The position numbers were made by a program, and so were the translations under genes. From Phytopythium helicoides (lineage: Eukaryota; Oomycota; Peronosporomycetes; Pythiales; Pythiaceae), in the NCBI GenBank assembly GCA_024867545.1, contig JANFNE010000007.1, forward strand, positions 682,001-746,000: 64,000 nt of DNA. Reading direction: 5' to 3'. How positions within the stretch are numbered: position 1 is the stretch's first letter; each line of letters opens with the position of its first letter. Below, one piece after another: positions 61,678 through 64,000 of the stretch. The notes under the pieces were generated by a model. It was not told the DNA's origin. It worked only from the letters and a program-made list of their open reading frames with translations, and searched no databases.

Positions 61678-63119
61678 CACTCGGAGGATGCGCCCGAGCC
61701 CGAGCCCACGCGCGCGTTTACCCAATCGACCGGCGGCCCGGCGCCGCGCGAGCGAAGCGGCCGATGCAGCTCTGCAGCCACTCGCGACTCGCCATGGCGC
61801 GTGACCTGCCGCGAGTCACCCGCGGCCGCCCGTTTTTGCGCGCACGGTACGACCATACAGCGCCCCAGTCAAATCCCCCCTTGGCTCGAATACTGCGCCC
61901 TAACGCAAATTGCACGCCAGTGAATACTAACCCCGCCGAGAAACCTCTGTGTTTGAATAGATGCCGTCGCAAACATGTCGCGGGTAGAGCCAAATGGATG
62001 GCGAAAAAACCTGTGGAAAGTGATATGGTGCCGCAGAACCGGCGCGGGCATCTCAGCGATGGCGGAATAGCAACGAGGATGCAGGTGTGGATCCGGATAT
62101 CATGCGCGGCTTCAAGTGGATGCCGATGCGCTGCATTCCACTGCTCGGCAGTGCACTGCTCGGCTTCGGCATGGAGGCATCGGCATGGAGGCAATGGAGC
62201 TCTGCAGCAAGAGCTCGAAGCAAACATCTGCGGATGCAGGTCGAGTCGAGGGAGGGTGTTGCGTCGAGCTCTCGCCATGGTTTTACTGCGGGCTTGAAGC
62301 TCAACGATGCAGAAACAAACGACGGCAACTCTTTCGGCAGAGGGGTCCACCGCCCGGCGCCATTATCAGATCGATGCAGACCGAGTTGACTGCGATCCGA
62401 GCCGGCCTTGCCGTCGATGGACGCATTGCTGAGGTCACGTGGGCAAAGCCCCGACGACATCATCAGCCGATGCCACAGTCGTGTTTGCCCAACCGCGTGT
62501 TGATGCGTGACGACGCGTGACGCAGCGGCCTTCGCGTTCCGCTGGTTGGCTCGAGCCTGCTGCTCACCTCTCCATGCCTGTCTGCCTGTTCACTCCGAGT
62601 TGTTCACTCCCAGCATCGAGTCGATCGGTACTACTGCCCTTCAACTCGCCAAGCGGGTGGCTGCGAAGAGCTCCACCAGCCACACACGTCACAGATCAGA
62701 CGTCCCGCTGAGAGTGTCCAAGTGAGCCCTCCGTGAAACCCCACAGTACCGCAGTCAATGACCGTTCTACCCGACCATAGTCGTCTTCGCGTCGTTTCGC
62801 CAGCCCCCGCAATGGCTGCGACCGACGCGATCTTCCATGGAAGCGGCCAGCCCCATGCGCCCCCGTTGCTGCCCCAGCCTCCGAGATATTCGCGGCACAA
62901 GTGTCGGGTGCCAGGGGTAGCGATCGGCGCGTGGAAGGAAAGAACAACAGGGCGGCGGCGAATCGACGGCGCACAGCAGTTGGTGTGAGCTGGCGCCAAG
63001 CTCCAGACGCCTCCCTAGATAGATTCGCCTCTGTCGCAGCGGTTGCGGGGGGCCGGTTGGTTCTACTCAGCCCCGCGTCACTTTCGCTTTCCAGCGATCT
63101 GGAGGCGACGGGTGTCGGC
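61678..63119. other. Intergenic region, promoter side of two divergent genes
   Basis: About 1.4 kb without a supported gene. A CCAAT box on the plus strand at 61722-61726 lies 45 nt upstream of the Cys/His-finger start. Around 62110-62180 there are imperfect repeats of a GCATCGGCATGGAGGCA type. Nothing else recognised. Confidence 0.5.
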
Positions 63120-64000
63120 ATGCCTCGCGCTGCTGCAGCAAGGCAGGAGGCGCTGCTCCGCCTCATTGCGGCAGACCCGTCGCTCGCAAAGAGCGTGGAC
63201 ACAGAGACACTCGAGGAACTCTCGAGGTCGAATGCCCAGTCCGGGTCAACCACTCGATCAGGTGGCTGCGCTGGCCGCCGAGCCTTACCCAAGTCAAGTC
63301 AGAAAGTGATGCTGTACTCCGATAGTGATGCTGGACAGGAGACTGGCCCGAAAACAGGACCAAGCACTTCCGTGGGAAAATCACGGCAACTCCGAGAGAG
63401 GAAAGCTTCTCGTGCGACGCCAGTTGTGCTACTAGATACACATGTGCTGAGTCGTGTTGCCAGGAGCGACACCAACCCAGAAGCCTCAGGTGTTCGACGA
63501 TTTGACTCAGCATCATCGATGGCATCGTCTGCTTCTTCTTCCTCAGCGTCGTCGTTGCCATCGCCTTCGACTCGATATGTCGGTGATCGGAATTCGTCCC
63601 AGGGAGGTCATAGCATGGCAATTCAAGGCATAGAAGCCAGCTCTCTTTCCCCCAACAAGCCTACGGTCAATCGTCTCGTGGACAAAACACAGGCGCAATC
63701 GCCACAAATCGAGCGTGGCTCATCCGAGGATAGTGAATGCGACAGCTCAAGCGCAGAGCTGACTTCGTCCATGTCCATGAGCGAGGCGTCCACGGATAAT
63801 CCAAGCATCCCTGCTTCCCGTATCGTTCTGGATCATCGATGTTTCGTAGATCGCAGCCAGTGGGTCCCTCATAGGTAAGAATACGCTAACTCTTTTGGAA
63901 GTGGTAGCTTGCTGGAAGTCGTCACTCACTGCTACTTCGCTTTGAAATGTTGTCAGAGCTCGAAAGTCGTGTTTTGTGTGTCAGCGTGAATTCTCAGTGC
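63120..64000 (+). CDS. FYVE-domain protein, 5' part (cut by window end)
   Basis: Exon 1, 63120-63874, encodes about 251 residues: a helical start (RQEALLRLIAADPSLAKSVD) and a Ser-rich low-complexity region. It ends RSQWVPH. A GTAAGA donor at 63875 and an acceptor at 63955-63956 remove an 82-nt intron. The next exon reads RARKSCFVCQREFSV, giving W-V...A..SC-x2-C...F, the opening of a FYVE zinc finger that binds PI3P on endosomes. The rest lies outside the window. Start chosen at an ATG preceding a natural sequence; the frame is open earlier but less protein-like. Confidence 0.7.

Noticed and set aside
61764..62520. Plus-strand frames of 130-180 residues in the 61.8-62.5 kb gap
   Set aside because: No domain, no signal peptide, composition not protein-like, and mutually overlapping frames of similar length.

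Overview
The window reads as nuclear DNA of an oomycete, most likely Phytophthora or a close relative. The genes are GC-rich and closely packed. Introns are short (about 54-86 nt) with GTRNGT-like donors and CTAAC/CTGAC-like branch sites. The protein set fits: an elicitin with a GPI-type tail, a temptin-like secreted protein, WRKY19-type Cys/His fingers, a FYVE/TCP1/PIKfyve lipid kinase with a PDZ module in front, and a three-gene array of S33 proline iminopeptidase-like hydrolases. Assignments rest on motif recognition by eye; no database search was run.

Layout. 1-4364: the 3' end of an unknown gene, a Dam1/DASH-like gene with a winged-helix-like C-terminus, and an ankyrin-PDZ gene. 4819-8749: a large inverted repeat (arms about 1.85 kb, spacer about 236 bp), each arm carrying one copy of a polytopic membrane protein gene. 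9505-11790: first copy of a duplicated coiled-coil gene unit. 12710-28362: housekeeping and signalling genes, namely a MOB-like protein, PDZ plus PIKfyve, an EF-hand/LRR protein, SLY1 (Sec1/Munc18 family) and a Dpy-30 motif protein. 28543-29571: a divergent pair of small secreted Gly/Trp-rich proteins. 29821-35253: a DUF455 ferritin-like protein, two small genes, a ubiquitin-like/RING protein and phosphoglucomutase. 35600-37935: second coiled-coil unit. 38715-50276: temptin-like protein, mitochondrial IF-2, mitochondrial carrier, NudE-like protein, elicitin, RCC1 protein and inositol-polyphosphate 5-phosphatase. 50519-54380: inverted second copy of the Gly/Trp pair, a truncated RING relative, and the third coiled-coil unit. 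54598-59749: the hydrolase array. 59959-61677: the Cys/His-finger protein. 63120-64000: the start of a FYVE protein cut by the window end.

Functional links. Phosphoinositide and endomembrane traffic recurs (PIKfyve, 5-phosphatase, terminal FYVE gene, SLY1), as does microtubule/kinetochore/dynein biology (Dam1-like, NudE-like, MOB-like, Dpy-30). The secreted proteins (elicitin, temptin-like, Gly/Trp-rich) sit beside duplicated sequence.

Quality caution. At least eight reading-frame breaks fall inside otherwise conserved domains. Seven are best explained by one extra base and one by a missing base. Residual insertion error from long-read sequencing is the simplest explanation; real gene decay or +1 frameshifting is not excluded. 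The most unusual biology here is the mosaic inverted-repeat membrane-protein pair, the Dam1 plus winged-helix architecture, the MOB fold without its zinc ligands, and the duplicated Gly/Trp-rich secreted pair.
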